Shown here in pieces: positions 1 to 11,261 of a stretch of 32,465 nucleotides of DNA. Numbering within the stretch: the stretch's first letter is position 1; every line of letters starts with the position of its first letter. This stretch comes from Terriglobia bacterium (lineage in GTDB: Bacteria > Pseudomonadota > Alphaproteobacteria > Acetobacterales > Acetobacteraceae): positions 1-32,465 of the forward strand of contig JAIMBF010000029.1 in assembly GCA_023511585.1 (NCBI GenBank), given 5' to 3'. The notes below the pieces were generated by a model. The model was given only the letters and a program-made list of their open reading frames with translations, ran no database searches and was not told the DNA's origin. A program made the translations under genes and the position numbers.

Positions 1-633
1 CTGGTCGATATCTCCAACCTCGATGTCGACGGCAGTATCCTCGGGGCCGAAGACCGGCGCCGCCTGTTCAACCTCGGCAATCGGCTTTGGCACAGCGATT
101 CCAGCTTCAAGAAAACCCCCGCGATGTATTCCATTCTGCACGCGCGCGTGGTGCCGCCCGAAGGCGGGGAGACGGAATTTGCCGATATGCGCGCGGCCTG
201 GGATGCGCTGGATGAAAAAACCAAGGCGGAAATTCGGGATCTCGTTTGCGAGCACTCGCTGCTTTACTCGCGCGGCCAGCTCGGCTTTACCGACTTCACC
301 GATGAAGAACGCCGCCAATTCGCTCCCGTTCCGCAACGTTTGGTGCGGCGGCATCCGGGCTCGGGGCGGCTCTCGCTTTATCTTTCCTCGCATATCGGGG
401 CGATCCGCGGCTGGCCCGTGCCGGAGGCGCTGGCGCTGATCCGCGATTTGACGGAACACGCCACGCAACGGGAATTCGTCTATCGGCATGTCTGGGCGCG
501 GCATGACCTGGTGATGTGGGACAATCGCTGCACCATGCATCGGGCGCGGCCGTTTGATGATAAAACCTATCAACGCGATCTCCGGCGCGTCACCTTGCAA
601 GATATCGCGCCGACATTAGAACAGGCGGCTTGA
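1..633 (+). CDS. TauD/TfdA-family Fe(II)/2-oxoglutarate dioxygenase, 5' partial
   Basis: The reading frame is open from base 1, so the N-terminus lies outside the window; 210 residues remain. Known family role: non-heme Fe(II) and 2-oxoglutarate-dependent hydroxylation of small organic acids such as taurine, alpha-ketoglutarate analogues or 2,4-D. Visible hallmarks are the iron-binding HxD in WHSDSSF near the left edge, the distal histidine in CTMHRARPF, and the downstream arginine-rich RDLRRVT segment that normally binds the 2-oxoglutarate carboxylate. The motif WDNRCTMHRA is strongly typical of the TfdA subgroup. It is followed by a CoA ligase on the same strand, so a catabolic operon is inferred. 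The substrate cannot be read from the sequence. Confidence 0.9.
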   Translation: MVDISNLDVDGSILGAEDRRRLFNLGNRLWHSDSSFKKTPAMYSILHARVVPPEGGETEFADMRAAWDALDEKTKAEIRDLVCEHSLLYSRGQLGFTDFTDEERRQFAPVPQRLVRRHPGSGRLSLYLSSHIGAIRGWPVPEALALIRDLTEHATQREFVYRHVWARHDLVMWDNRCTMHRARPFDDKTYQRDLRRVTLQDIAPTLEQAA

Positions 634-640
634 GGGGGAG

Positions 641-766
641 ATGCCCGAAAATATGCCGTTCGAAATATTTGGAATGCGCAATAATCGGCGTTCCGGGTTT
701 GCGCCCGAAAACCCCGCGCGGAAGGCCGAGTCCATGGATTACAAAACCAAGGAGCTGCACACATGA
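641..766 (+). CDS. possible small protein of 41 residues between dioxygenase and CoA ligase
   Basis: An ATG-started frame fills the gap between the dioxygenase stop and the ligase start, and its TGA overlaps the ligase ATG as ATGA. A purine-rich GGGGGAG lies directly before the first ATG at 641; a second in-frame ATG at 653 gives better spacing, about 12 bases. The product begins MPENMPFEIFGMRNN and ends KTKELHT, is hydrophilic and matches no family I know. The position and the ATGA junction suggest real coupling, but a 41-codon open frame in a GC-rich genome can arise by chance. Low confidence. Confidence 0.3.
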   Translation: MPENMPFEIFGMRNNRRSGFAPENPARKAESMDYKTKELHT

Positions 767-2352
767 ACCCGCAAGGCAACGCGGTTTGCTTTTTCGTAGA
801 TCGGCACTTGGAACTCGGCCGAGAGAACCGCGTTGCGTTCGTCGATTTCTGGCGCCAACACAGCTACGGCGAGCTTGCGAAGGAAACCAGCCTGGTTGGC
901 AGCGCATTGCGCCGAAGCGGCGTGGGCCGCGAGCGCCGGGTGGGCCTTTTGCTGCTGGATACCGTCGATTTTCCGAGCATCTTTTGGGGCGCCATGCGCG
1001 CCGGCATTGTTCCGGTTCCTATCAATACCTGGCTGCCGGTGGAACAAATCGGCTATATTCTTGCCGATGCACGGGCTGAGGCGCTATTTGTCTCCGAACC
1101 TCTGCTCACACCGCTTTTGCCCTTGTTGCCGGAATTGACCGAGCTTCGCTTCATTGTGGTGCTGGCGCCCGACGGCAGCCCGCCCCGCTCGGTGGAAGAA
1201 AACAAGATCACCACTCCCCGAGTGCTGAGTTGGCAGGAATTTCTCGACGGCGGCAGCCCAGATTTCGCCCCCGTTCGCGTCGTGGAGGATGAAGTGGCGT
1301 TTTGGCTGTATTCCTCCGGCTCCACGGGCATGCCGAAAGGGGTGAAGCACGTGCACGGCAATTTGCGCGCCACCGCCGAGACCTACGGGCTGCAGGTGCT
1401 CGGCATTACCGCGGAAGACGTGGTTTTTTCGGCGGCGAAACTCTTTTTTGCCTACGGGCTCGGCAATGCCATGACATTCCCCATGGCGGTCGGCGCGCAA
1501 ACCGTTTTGTTATCGGAACGCCCGAGCCCGCACGCGGTGCTGGATTGCATGCGCCGCTTCCAGCCGAGCATCTTCAGCGGCGTGCCCACCCTGTATGCGG
1601 CCTTGCTGGCGCATCCCGAGATTGGGCCCGGTGCCGGCTCGGCCCGGCTGCGCCGCTGTAACTCGGCGGGCGAGGCCTTACCCGAAGCGGTGGGGCGGCG
1701 TTGGCGCGAAATTGTCGGGGTGGATATTCTGGATGGAATCGGCTCCACGGAAATGCTGCATATCTTCATCAGCAACCGGCCCGATGATGTCCGCTACGGC
1801 ACCACCGGCAAGCTCGTGCCCGGATATCGTGCCAAAATTGTCGATGAATTCGGCAACGAGGTGCCGGACGGCACCGAGGGCGAGCTGCTGGTGCAAGGCC
1901 CCTCGGCGGCGGAAGGCTACTGGCTGCAGCTTAGCAAAACGCGTCAGACATTCCGCGGCGAATGGGTCGCCACGGGCGATACGTTTGTGCGCGATGCCGA
2001 GGGGTATTATCATTATCGCGGCCGCTCCGACGATATGATGAAGGTCAGCGGCATTTGGGTCTCTCCGTTCGAGGTGGAAGCGGCGCTGGTCTCGCATCCG
2101 GCCGTGCTGGAGGCCGCGGTGGTTGGCATGGCGGATGAGGAGGGGCTGATCAAGCCGAAAGCGTTTGTTGTGCTGACGGAGGCGGGCCGGGAGCAGGATC
2201 CGCGCGAACTTGCGGATGCTTTGAAAGACTACGTCAAAGAACGCATTGGGGTGTGGAAATATCCGCGCTGGATTGAAATTGTGGAGAGCCTTCCCAAAAC
2301 CGCGACGGGGAAAATTCAACGCTTCAAGCTGCGCGAGATGAGTAGGGCATAG
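763..2352 (+). CDS. benzoate-CoA-ligase-family acyl-CoA synthetase
   Basis: This 529-residue protein is an ANL-superfamily adenylate-forming enzyme that activates a carboxylic acid to its CoA thioester through an acyl-AMP. Visible motifs are the AMP-binding P-loop YSSGSTGMPKG at residues 183-193, the adenine-contacting GIGSTEMLHIF, the TGD of WVATGDTF, the hinge region YRGRSDDMMKVSG and the C-terminal catalytic Lys517 in TATGKIQRF. The segments SAAKLFFAYGLGN and STEMLHIFISNRP are characteristic of the benzoate-CoA ligase subgroup, so an aryl acid substrate is likely; 2-aminobenzoate or hydroxybenzoates are alternatives. The start is supported by AAGGAG eight bases upstream. It lies 129 bases after the dioxygenase stop, probably in the same operon. 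Confidence 0.9.
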   Translation: MNPQGNAVCFFVDRHLELGRENRVAFVDFWRQHSYGELAKETSLVGSALRRSGVGRERRVGLLLLDTVDFPSIFWGAMRAGIVPVPINTWLPVEQIGYILADARAEALFVSEPLLTPLLPLLPELTELRFIVVLAPDGSPPRSVEENKITTPRVLSWQEFLDGGSPDFAPVRVVEDEVAFWLYSSGSTGMPKGVKHVHGNLRATAETYGLQVLGITAEDVVFSAAKLFFAYGLGNAMTFPMAVGAQTVLLSERPSPHAVLDCMRRFQPSIFSGVPTLYAALLAHPEIGPGAGSARLRRCNSAGEALPEAVGRRWREIVGVDILDGIGSTEMLHIFISNRPDDVRYGTTGKLVPGYRAKIVDEFGNEVPDGTEGELLVQGPSAAEGYWLQLSKTRQTFRGEWVATGDTFVRDAEGYYHYRGRSDDMMKVSGIWVSPFEVEAALVSHPAVLEAAVVGMADEEGLIKPKAFVVLTEAGREQDPRELADALKDYVKERIGVWKYPRWIEIVESLPKTATGKIQRFKLREMSRA

Positions 2353-2441
2353 GCGAACCCTGGGCGGGCCTGCCGGCTGCCGGGGCGGCGACAATCCGCA
2401 TTGGCAAGGCGGAGAGGCGGCGCTAAAGGAGCGCAGGCTGC

Positions 2442-2814
<373 letters not shown>

Positions 2815-3384
2815 CTACCGGCCGAGTGCGTAGAATTCCTCGTTCGGGCGGAGGGCCATAGCGCCGGCAAGGCGGTTGGACATGGCAAAGAACGCGGCGA
2901 TGGCGCCGATATCCCAAATATCATCCGTGCTAAACCCGAATTCCCTGAGCCGCGCATGGTCTTCATCGGTAATGGCATAAGCCTGCAAAGCCACTTTTAA
3001 CGCATAATCGAGCATCGCGCGTTGCCTTGGCGTAATATCGGCGCGCCGATAATTGGCGGTGATTTGGTCCGCAATGATCTTGCTCTTGGCGCGCACGCGG
3101 AGAATCGCACCGTGCGCAATAATGCAGTATTCGCACTGATTGGCGCTCGATGTCGCAACCACGATCATCTCGCGCTCCGCTTTGGAAAGGCCGCCCGGTT
3201 TGTCCATCAGCGCATCGTGGTAAGCAAAGAAGGCGCGAAATTCGTCGGGCCGATACGCGAGCGCCAGAAAGACGTTCGGAATGAACCCCGATTTCTCCTG
3301 CACGGCGAGAATCCGTGCGCGAATGTCTTCGGGCAGCGTCTCCAGCGCGGGCACCGGAAACCGGCTGATCGGTGATTGGTCCAT
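2815..3384 (-). CDS. AhpD-like / carboxymuconolactone-decarboxylase-family peroxidase-related protein
   Basis: The 189-residue protein belongs to the alkylhydroperoxidase D-like fold, in the group often named uncharacterized peroxidase-related enzyme. The key signature is NQCEYCIIAHG with Cys84, Cys87 and His91, the CxxCxxxH thiol/proton-relay centre of AhpD. The C-terminal ALRPNEEFYALGR is typical of the subgroup. Known chemistry for the fold is thiol-dependent peroxide reduction; the actual substrate here is unknown. The start has AAAGGA eight bases upstream, overlapping the stop of the HugZ-like gene, from which it is separated by 12 bases. The two genes form an operon, which suggests a shared role in peroxide or heme stress (inference). 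Confidence 0.9.
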   Translation of the reverse strand: MDQSPISRFPVPALETLPEDIRARILAVQEKSGFIPNVFLALAYRPDEFRAFFAYHDALMDKPGGLSKAEREMIVVATSSANQCEYCIIAHGAILRVRAKSKIIADQITANYRRADITPRQRAMLDYALKVALQAYAITDEDHARLREFGFSTDDIWDIGAIAAFFAMSNRLAGAMALRPNEEFYALGR

Positions 3385-3396
3385 GCGTTGCTTCCT

Positions 3397-4161
3397 TTAT
3401 GCATCCTTTGTTGGGGAGGTGGTTGCGGCGCCTTCGTTCTTGCGCGCCGGCGCGGCTTCGGCAAGGCGGATGAGCTCGGAGCGGATATCGTCCGGCGTTG
3501 CCACGGCGCCGGTCCAGTGAATGCGGCAAAACTGCTCGCCGGCCATCAGATCGCACCCATCCACATCAACGCCGACCATCTGCCAGGCTCCGGGCGAGGC
3601 ACCCGCTGCCTCGGCAATGCGGGCAAGGGCATCGGCATGGCCGTCATTCATATGCGCCAAAATCTCCGCCTCTGCGGCCGCCAGGCGCGCCGCAAGCTCC
3701 GGTTCCGGCATCAGGTCTTTGGCGCGAAGCCGACGCGCTTGCCCAAACCCGCCGACCCAAAGGGCCTCCGTGGGGTGAAGGCGCCAGAGCGAGAAATCGG
3801 CGAAATCCGCATAGAGCGCGGCGTAGGGGTGGATCGCCAAAAATCGTGCTTTAAGCCCATCATCCGCAACCATTTCGGCCTCTGCGGCAACGCTGATCCG
3901 CGGCGCCGTCTGCGGATTGATCTCCGCCGGCTGCCCCACCACCAGCAAGGCGCAGTTCGGATTCTCCAGCAAATGGCGCGTATGCTCCGAAAGCCGCGAG
4001 AGCAGCAGCAACAACGAAAGATCCCCGCTTGCCGCGTAGGTAACCAGGGCAGCGTGCGGCTTGCCGTCCTTCACCGTCGCAAGGCTTGCCGCGCGCGCAC
4101 CGCGCAAAAGACGGCGCGCCTTCCAGTGAACAGGGATGTCTTTTGCCTGCGTCGTTGCCAT
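3397..4161 (-). CDS. HugZ-like pyridoxamine-5'-phosphate-oxidase-fold protein with DUF2470
   Basis: The 254-residue protein has an N-terminal split-barrel flavin/heme-binding-type domain (about residues 10-150, with [17 protein letters not shown] and [14 protein letters not shown]) and a C-terminal DUF2470 domain marked by [15 protein letters not shown] and a Trp-rich end. Relatives include HugZ/HutZ heme-utilisation proteins, which bind heme and in some cases degrade it, and many general-stress proteins of unknown cofactor. Assignment to heme breakdown is therefore tentative. It is the first gene of a two-gene unit with the AhpD-like protein and is transcribed away from chvI across an 82-base gap, which must hold both promoters. 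Confidence 0.88.
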   Translation of the reverse strand: MATTQAKDIPVHWKARRLLRGARAASLATVKDGKPHAALVTYAASGDLSLLLLLSRLSEHTRHLLENPNCALLVVGQPAEINPQTAPRISVAAEAEMVADDGLKARFLAIHPYAALYADFADFSLWRLHPTEALWVGGFGQARRLRAKDLMPEPELAARLAAAEAEILAHMNDGHADALARIAEAAGASPGAWQMVGVDVDGCDLMAGEQFCRIHWTGAVATPDDIRSELIRLAEAAPARKNEGAATTSPTKDA

Positions 4162-4243
4162 ATTTTGTTCACCCCGGTTTCATTCTCGCCATATTTGCAT
4201 GGCAGAGCAGCCTCGGAAAGCAGGGGGACAGGACCAAAAACCC

Positions 4244-4945
4244 ATGAAACAAACCATCGCACTTGTTGACGACGACCGGAATATCCTCACCTCGGTCAGC
4301 ATGACATTGGAGCAGGAAGGCTACCAAGTGCGCACCTACACCGACGGGGAGAGCGCACTCCAAGGGCTGCTCGCGCGGCCGGTGGATTTGGCGGTGCTCG
4401 ATATCAAAATGCCCCGCATGGATGGTATGGAATTGCTGCAGCGGCTGCGCGCGCGCTCGAGCGTGCCGGTGATTTTCCTGACCAGCAAAGACGAGGAAGT
4501 GGACGAGCTGATGGGCCTTCGGCTCGGCGCCGATGACTATATCACGAAGCCCTTCAGCCAGCGCTTGCTGCTGGAGCGGATTCGCGCATTGTTGCGCCGC
4601 AATGAGGCAAGCCGCGCCGGCACGGGGGCCGGAGCCGCAAGCGGGGTGATCGTCCGGGGTGACTTGGTGCTCGACGAAAATAAGCATCAATGCACCTGGA
4701 AAGGGCGCGATATCGATCTCACCGTGACCGAGTTTCTGCTGGTCAAGGCGCTGGCGCTGCGTCCGGGCATGGTCAAATCCCGCGATCAACTGATCGATGC
4801 CGCTTACGGCGAGACCACCTATGTGGACGACCGCACGGTGGATAGCCACGTCAAGCGCATCCGCAAAAAGTTCCGCGCGATCGACGAGAATTTCAACCAG
4901 ATCGAGACACTCTATGGCATCGGCTACCGCTACAAGGACGGCTGA
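4244..4945 (+). CDS. chvI: two-component response regulator ChvI
   Basis: The 233-residue OmpR/PhoB-type regulator has a receiver domain (1-120) with acidic pocket VDDD, phosphoacceptor Asp53 in [12 protein letters not shown] and Lys102 in ITKPF, then a winged-helix DNA-binding domain (about 135-230) ending in [11 protein letters not shown]. The N-terminal sequence [19 protein letters not shown] and the [12 protein letters not shown] block are very close to rhizobial ChvI. The ATG at 4244 is chosen because family members begin there; the frame stays open upstream to 4136 but that part lacks homology. An AGGA lies about ten bases upstream. In relatives ChvI is activated by ChvG under acid or envelope stress and controls exopolysaccharide, motility and outer-membrane genes. 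Confidence 0.95.
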   Translation: MKQTIALVDDDRNILTSVSMTLEQEGYQVRTYTDGESALQGLLARPVDLAVLDIKMPRMDGMELLQRLRARSSVPVIFLTSKDEEVDELMGLRLGADDYITKPFSQRLLLERIRALLRRNEASRAGTGAGAASGVIVRGDLVLDENKHQCTWKGRDIDLTVTEFLLVKALALRPGMVKSRDQLIDAAYGETTYVDDRTVDSHVKRIRKKFRAIDENFNQIETLYGIGYRYKDG

Positions 4946-6653
4946 TTCCTCTTCGGCCATCGCCGTCGGGGGGGAACGTTTCCCAAAAAAGCGCGGCCTC
5001 TTTTTCCGTAGCTGGGGGGTGGGTCGCGAGCGCTGGGTTTCGCCGTTGCTGCGGCGCATTCTGCTGGTGAATGCCCTGCCGCTGGCCTTGCTGGTGGTGG
5101 CGTTGCTCTATTTGGACCAATACCAAAACGGGCTCTTGGAAGCCGAAGTCTCCACGCTTCGGGAAGAGGCGAAAATCTACGCCGGCGCATTGGGCCAGGC
5201 GGCGGTGCATGCGGAAAACCCGCAACACCTAGTCTTGGTGACCGAGCTTGCACGCCCCCTTCTGCGACGGCTCACCGAACCCACGCCGAATGCGCAAGCC
5301 AAGCTTTATGCTCCGGATGGCACCTTGATTGCCGAGAGCCGCGCGACGGAACCGGGCGCGGAAGGGGTGGCGAGCGATTCCTCCCCACCCCCAAACCGCA
5401 ATTGGTTGGTCGACGCGGTGGGGTGGTTTTACGATCGCGTTCTCTCGCGCCTGACTTCGACCAGCACCGGGCAGATGCTGCAAATGAGCCCGAATGCCGG
5501 GGGGCTGGATTGGCAACCGGACGTGAAGGAGGAACTGCGCATGGACAGTTCCAACCAAAGCCGGGAAATGCCCCCCTATATCCGGCGCACGGTGCACAAT
5601 CGGCTCTTGGTGACGGTGGCGGAGCCGGTGATCCGAGACAAGGTGACAGTCGGGATTATTCTGCTCACCCGCGAGGCGCGGGAAGTGGATGCCAGCCTCT
5701 CTGCCGTGCGGGTTTCCATACTGGCCTTATTCGGGCTCGCACTCGGGCTGACGGTGATTATGTCGTGGTATCTCTCGCTCACCATCGCGCGCCCGATTTT
5801 GCGGCTTGCCGAGGCCGCGGAAAGGATGCGCGAGGGGCACGGCCGGGCCGGCGCGGTGCCGGAGACGCTGCTGGCGCGGCGGGATGAAATCGGCGAGCTC
5901 GCCCATGCATTGGCCGATAGCGCCGCGGCGCTCTGGGCGCGCATGGACGCGATCGAACGCTTCGCCGCGGATGTGGCGCACGAGATCAAGAACCCGCTTT
6001 CCTCCATCCGCAGCGCGATTGAGACTTTGCGCCGCGTGGACGAGCCGCAACGGCAGCGTCGGTTGCTGAATATTATCACCGAGGACGTGCAGCGGCTGGA
6101 TCGGCTGATCAGCGATATCAGCGATGCCAGCCGGATTGATGCCGAACTTTCGCGCACGCCGACCGAACCTCTTGATATCGTTCCCATTTTGACCACTTTG
6201 GCCGAGATCGACGAGGCCACGCGCAACGAGGGCGACCCCCGTCTGGTCGTGGAAGTGCCGCCGGGCCCGCTGGTGGTGCAAGGCGTGGCCGATCGTGTGG
6301 TGCAGGTCTTGCGGAACTTGATCAGCAACGCCCGCTCGTTCAGCCCGCCGAACGGCCGGATTACGCTGGCGGCGGCAGAGAAGGGCAATATGATCGAAAT
6401 CACCGTTGATGACGAAGGCCCCGGCATTCCCGAGGCGCAGCGCGAGCGCGTCTTTGAGCGGTTTTATTCGGAACGCCCGGAAAGCGAGCGCTTCGGCCAG
6501 CATTCCGGGCTTGGCCTTTCCATCAGCCGCCAGATCGTGGTGGCGTTGCGAGGCACGATTTCCGCGGAAAACCGCCGCGACGCCTCGGGCCGTGTGCTGG
6601 GGGCGCGCTTTGTGGTATGCTTGCCGAAGGCGCAGCAGGCATCCGGGCGCTGA
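4914..6653 (+). CDS. chvG: sensor histidine kinase ChvG
   Basis: From the ATG at 4914 the protein is 579 residues and overlaps the end of chvI by 32 bases; GTG at 5019 is an alternative start. Order of parts: basic cytoplasmic N-terminus, membrane helix 1 (about 49-66, followed by LYLDQYQNG as in ChvG relatives), periplasmic sensor region (about 68-265), helix 2 (about 268-288), HAMP linker, dimerisation/phosphoacceptor box [15 protein letters not shown] with His356, and a HATPase domain with [20 protein letters not shown] and [11 protein letters not shown]. It phosphorylates ChvI. In many Rhizobiales the periplasmic repressor ExoR acts on it; no exoR is in this window. The PTS genes hprK and ptsH that commonly follow chvG are not present here. 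Confidence 0.94.
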   Translation: MASATATRTADSSSAIAVGGERFPKKRGLFFRSWGVGRERWVSPLLRRILLVNALPLALLVVALLYLDQYQNGLLEAEVSTLREEAKIYAGALGQAAVHAENPQHLVLVTELARPLLRRLTEPTPNAQAKLYAPDGTLIAESRATEPGAEGVASDSSPPPNRNWLVDAVGWFYDRVLSRLTSTSTGQMLQMSPNAGGLDWQPDVKEELRMDSSNQSREMPPYIRRTVHNRLLVTVAEPVIRDKVTVGIILLTREAREVDASLSAVRVSILALFGLALGLTVIMSWYLSLTIARPILRLAEAAERMREGHGRAGAVPETLLARRDEIGELAHALADSAAALWARMDAIERFAADVAHEIKNPLSSIRSAIETLRRVDEPQRQRRLLNIITEDVQRLDRLISDISDASRIDAELSRTPTEPLDIVPILTTLAEIDEATRNEGDPRLVVEVPPGPLVVQGVADRVVQVLRNLISNARSFSPPNGRITLAAAEKGNMIEITVDDEGPGIPEAQRERVFERFYSERPESERFGQHSGLGLSISRQIVVALRGTISAENRRDASGRVLGARFVVCLPKAQQASGR

Positions 6654-6770
6654 TTATTCCTCGTCGCGGAAAACCGTGTGCACTTCGGCAAGAGCTCTGG
6701 CATGATCTATGACAAACTTTACTCCTCCGCCGCGTGTTATGCATACCCCTCCGGCAAAGGAGAATAAACG

Positions 6771-7211
6771 GTGAGCGAGGAGTTTCAGCATATTGTTTGC
6801 CCCCATTGCGCAGCGGTGAATCGCGTGCCCAAGAGCCGCTCGGCGAAGGATGCAAAATGCGGAAACTGTCACAGAGCCTTGTTTGAAGGAAAGCCTGTTG
6901 CGGTCTCCGCCCAGACCTTCGCAACCCATATCGAGCGCAACGATATTCCGGTGGTGGTGGATTTCTGGGCCCCTTGGTGCGGGCCGTGCCGAGCCATGGC
7001 ACCGGCTTATGAACGCGCGGCAGCAAAGTTGGAGCCGATGGTACGATTTCTTAAGGTGAATACCGAAGAAGAACCTGCTCTTGCCGCCCAGTTTCAGATC
7101 CGCAGCATTCCGACCGTTATGCTTTTCAAGCGCGGAAGAGTCGCTGCACAAACCGTCGGAGCAATGAACGGACCGAGTTTGGAAGCATGGATCTTGCACC
7201 ATACCGTATGA
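6771..7211 (+). CDS. trxC: thioredoxin 2 (zinc-binding TrxC type)
   Basis: The 146-residue protein starts at GTG, with AAAGGAG eight bases upstream deciding the start. An N-terminal zinc ribbon carries CPHC (Cys10, Cys13) and CGNC (Cys30, Cys33), followed by a complete thioredoxin fold with active site WCGPC (Cys70, Cys73) and the cis-proline loop RSIPTVMLF. It reduces cytoplasmic disulfides; TrxC-type proteins are oxidative-stress-inducible in enterobacteria, and zinc release tunes activity. It begins a same-strand series with hsp20, lon and marC, suggesting a redox-chaperone-protease response unit. It lies 117 bases after chvG, and that gap probably contains its promoter, which I could not identify. 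Confidence 0.93.
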   Translation: MSEEFQHIVCPHCAAVNRVPKSRSAKDAKCGNCHRALFEGKPVAVSAQTFATHIERNDIPVVVDFWAPWCGPCRAMAPAYERAAAKLEPMVRFLKVNTEEEPALAAQFQIRSIPTVMLFKRGRVAAQTVGAMNGPSLEAWILHHTV

Positions 7212-7304
7212 TAGGACAGAACAATACGCTGCAGCATTCGTCTTCTGCCTGCCGGTCGGTGGGTTTTGAACTTCGCCGCTGAAGCAAAGGATCAGAACAT
7301 TTCC

Positions 7305-7712
7305 ATGACACGAAACAAATTAGACGCGTGGTTTTGGACCGAAGCATGCAGCTTTATTGAGCGGGCGGAACGTCTGCATCGCAGCTTCTTTCAGCCCCTG
7401 CACGAGGATGAGGTTGAAATCGGCTGGGCGCCGCCGGTGGATGTGTTTGAAAGCGACGAGGATCTGCTCATCATCGTCGCTTTGCCGGGAGTGGCGCCGG
7501 CCGATATCAGAGCGGAACTCAACGGCGACGTCTTGACGATTTTCGGGCGCCGGTCTTTGCCGGATCTGCCCAACGGCGCCTATGTGCACCGAATGGAGAT
7601 CCCGCACGGCCGATTTTTGCGGCGTTTGCGAATGCCTTCGCCGCATATGGCGCTGAAGGAACGGGGAATCGAAAACGGTTGCCTGATTTTGAGATTGGCC
7701 AAACGGTATTAA
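7305..7712 (+). CDS. small heat-shock protein, Hsp20/alpha-crystallin family
   Basis: The 135-residue protein contains an alpha-crystallin domain from about residue 40, seen as PPVDVFESDEDLLIIVALPGVAPADIR, the strand NGDVLTIFGRR and the C-terminal IENGCLILRLAKRY that matches the family AxxxNGvL motif. These ATP-independent holdases keep unfolding proteins soluble for refolding or degradation. The ATG at 7305 is preferred, with AAAGG about 14 bases upstream; a TTG at 7266 would add 13 residues. The classic C-terminal IxI oligomerisation motif is absent, since the chain stops just after the domain. It lies 93 bases after trxC and 19 bases before lon, fitting co-expression with the protease. Confidence 0.9.
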   Translation: MTRNKLDAWFWTEACSFIERAERLHRSFFQPLHEDEVEIGWAPPVDVFESDEDLLIIVALPGVAPADIRAELNGDVLTIFGRRSLPDLPNGAYVHRMEIPHGRFLRRLRMPSPHMALKERGIENGCLILRLAKRY

Positions 7713-7731
7713 GCAACCCAGAGACACACAT

Positions 7732-10122
<2,391 letters not shown>

Positions 10123-10130
10123 GTGAGAAA

Positions 10131-10156
10131 TTGGGAACCCGAAGATCGGGACCCGA
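10131..10156. repeat. two adjacent short inverted repeats between lon and marC
   Basis: TTGGGAACCCGAA (10131-10143) and TCGGGACCCGA (10146-10156) are two near-identical palindromic units side by side in the 80-base gap between lon and marC. The second is perfect. They could be a small operator, a processing site in the mRNA, or chance. Confidence 0.35.
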
Positions 10157-10202
10157 GGACGAAGAATAGTGCGGGGAGGGGGATCAACACCTGCAAGGCG
10201 CC

Positions 10203-10841
10203 ATGCGTGACCTTGCAATCAAGTCGTTTGTGACGTTTTTCGTTATTATCGACCCGGTGGGGATTCTTCCGCTTTTCATCGTGCTGACCGCTCGGCAGGA
10301 TCCGCAAACCCGTCGCAAAACGACGGTGCGGGCATTCGTGCTGGCCGGGGGCGTGCTGATCTTCTTCGCCTTTTTCGGCGACTTTCTGCTCTATTTTCTC
10401 GGCATCACCATGCCGGCGTTCGAAATGGCGGGCGGGCTTTTGTTGCTGCTGTTATCGACGGATATGATTTTGGTGCGTCATAGCGGCCTTCGTTCCGTGA
10501 CCGAGGCCGAAACGCACGAGGCGATCGATCGCGCGGATGTCGCCGTCTTTCCTCTCGCAGTTCCGCTGATCGCGGGGCCCGGGGCAATTACCTCGGTCAT
10601 TCTTCTCATGGGGCAGGCGAGAGGGGATATCGGCCTTCAGTTCATTGTCATCGGCGTCATGCTCGCCGTTCTTGGTATAGGCTTCGTTGCGTTTTTGTTC
10701 GCTTCGCGCTTTATGGCGTGGCTCGGGGTCACCGGCATTAACGTCATGGGGCGAATACTCGGCATTCTGCTGAGTGCGCTCGCCGTGCAGTATATCATCG
10801 ACGGCGCAAGAAATGTCATACGAAGTCTTGGTCTCTCGTGA
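10203..10841 (+). CDS. MarC-family (UPF0056) integral membrane protein
   Basis: The 212-residue protein has about six hydrophobic segments and the family marks FVTFFVIIDPVGILPLF near the start, LLLLLSTDMIL in the middle and VAVFPLAVPLIAGPGAITSVILLM before the last helices. MarC proteins sit in the inner membrane and have no proven transport substrate; the original link to multiple antibiotic resistance has not held up. AAGG lies six bases before the ATG. It follows lon on the same strand and ends 15 bases from the stop of the convergent apaG. Whether it is transcribed with lon is uncertain because of the 80-base gap with inverted repeats. Confidence 0.9.
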   Translation: MRDLAIKSFVTFFVIIDPVGILPLFIVLTARQDPQTRRKTTVRAFVLAGGVLIFFAFFGDFLLYFLGITMPAFEMAGGLLLLLLSTDMILVRHSGLRSVTEAETHEAIDRADVAVFPLAVPLIAGPGAITSVILLMGQARGDIGLQFIVIGVMLAVLGIGFVAFLFASRFMAWLGVTGINVMGRILGILLSALAVQYIIDGARNVIRSLGLS

Positions 10842-10856
10842 CGATGCAGGCGCCCC

Positions 10857-11261
10857 TCAGTGCACGCGCCCGCCTTGATAGGGGCTGTCCAAACTGAAGG
10901 TGGGGATCGCAACATCGAACGCCTCGCCGGAAGCGACAACGACCATATGGTAAAGCCCCGTCATGAAGCCCGAGGGGGTTTCCAGCGGCGTGCCGGACGT
11001 ATATTCGAAACTTTCTCCCGGTTCCAGAACCGGCTGTTCGCCCACCACGCCTGCCCCGTGCACGTGCAAGGTGCGGCCGTTTGCATCCGTGATGTGCCAA
11101 GTACGGCGAAGAAGTTGCACGGTATCGCGGCCGAGATTTTCGATTTTCACCTGATAGGCCCAGACATATTGGTTTTCCTCGGGCCGCGACTGATCTTCCA
11201 GAAAGAACGGCCGGACCGTCACGCGAATACTGTGAGTCGTCTTGCTATAGTCGTTTGTCAT
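10857..11261 (-). CDS. apaG: ApaG protein
   Basis: The 134-residue protein has the fibronectin-III-like ApaG fold, recognised by SIRVTVRPFFLEDQS, QYVWAYQVKIENLG, RRTWHITDANGR, the glycine-rich VHGAGVVGEQPVLEPG and FEYTSGTPLETPSGFMTGLY. The old name, cobalt/magnesium efflux, comes from Salmonella CorD mutants; the biochemical role is not settled. The start at 11261 is chosen from family alignment; the frame is open further upstream inside metZ. It overlaps the metZ stop by 17 bases, so the two are translated from one message, a linkage common in alphaproteobacteria, and apaG should share the riboswitch control of metZ. Confidence 0.93.
   Translation of the reverse strand: MTNDYSKTTHSIRVTVRPFFLEDQSRPEENQYVWAYQVKIENLGRDTVQLLRRTWHITDANGRTLHVHGAGVVGEQPVLEPGESFEYTSGTPLETPSGFMTGLYHMVVVASGEAFDVAIPTFSLDSPYQGGRVH

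Noticed and set aside
4136-4243. Upstream extension of chvI to 4136
   Set aside because: The extra 36 residues lack homology and overlap the divergent HugZ-like gene start and promoter region; ChvI proteins begin at the 4244 position.
3376-4269. Long plus-strand frame opposite the HugZ-like gene
   Set aside because: It is antisense to a clearly recognisable protein family and rich in Arg/Pro/Ala as expected for a GC-rich shadow frame.
6702-6767. 21-codon ORF just before the trxC GTG start
   Set aside because: Its end contains the trxC ribosome-binding site, it has no ribosome-binding site of its own and no recognisable product; chance is likelier.
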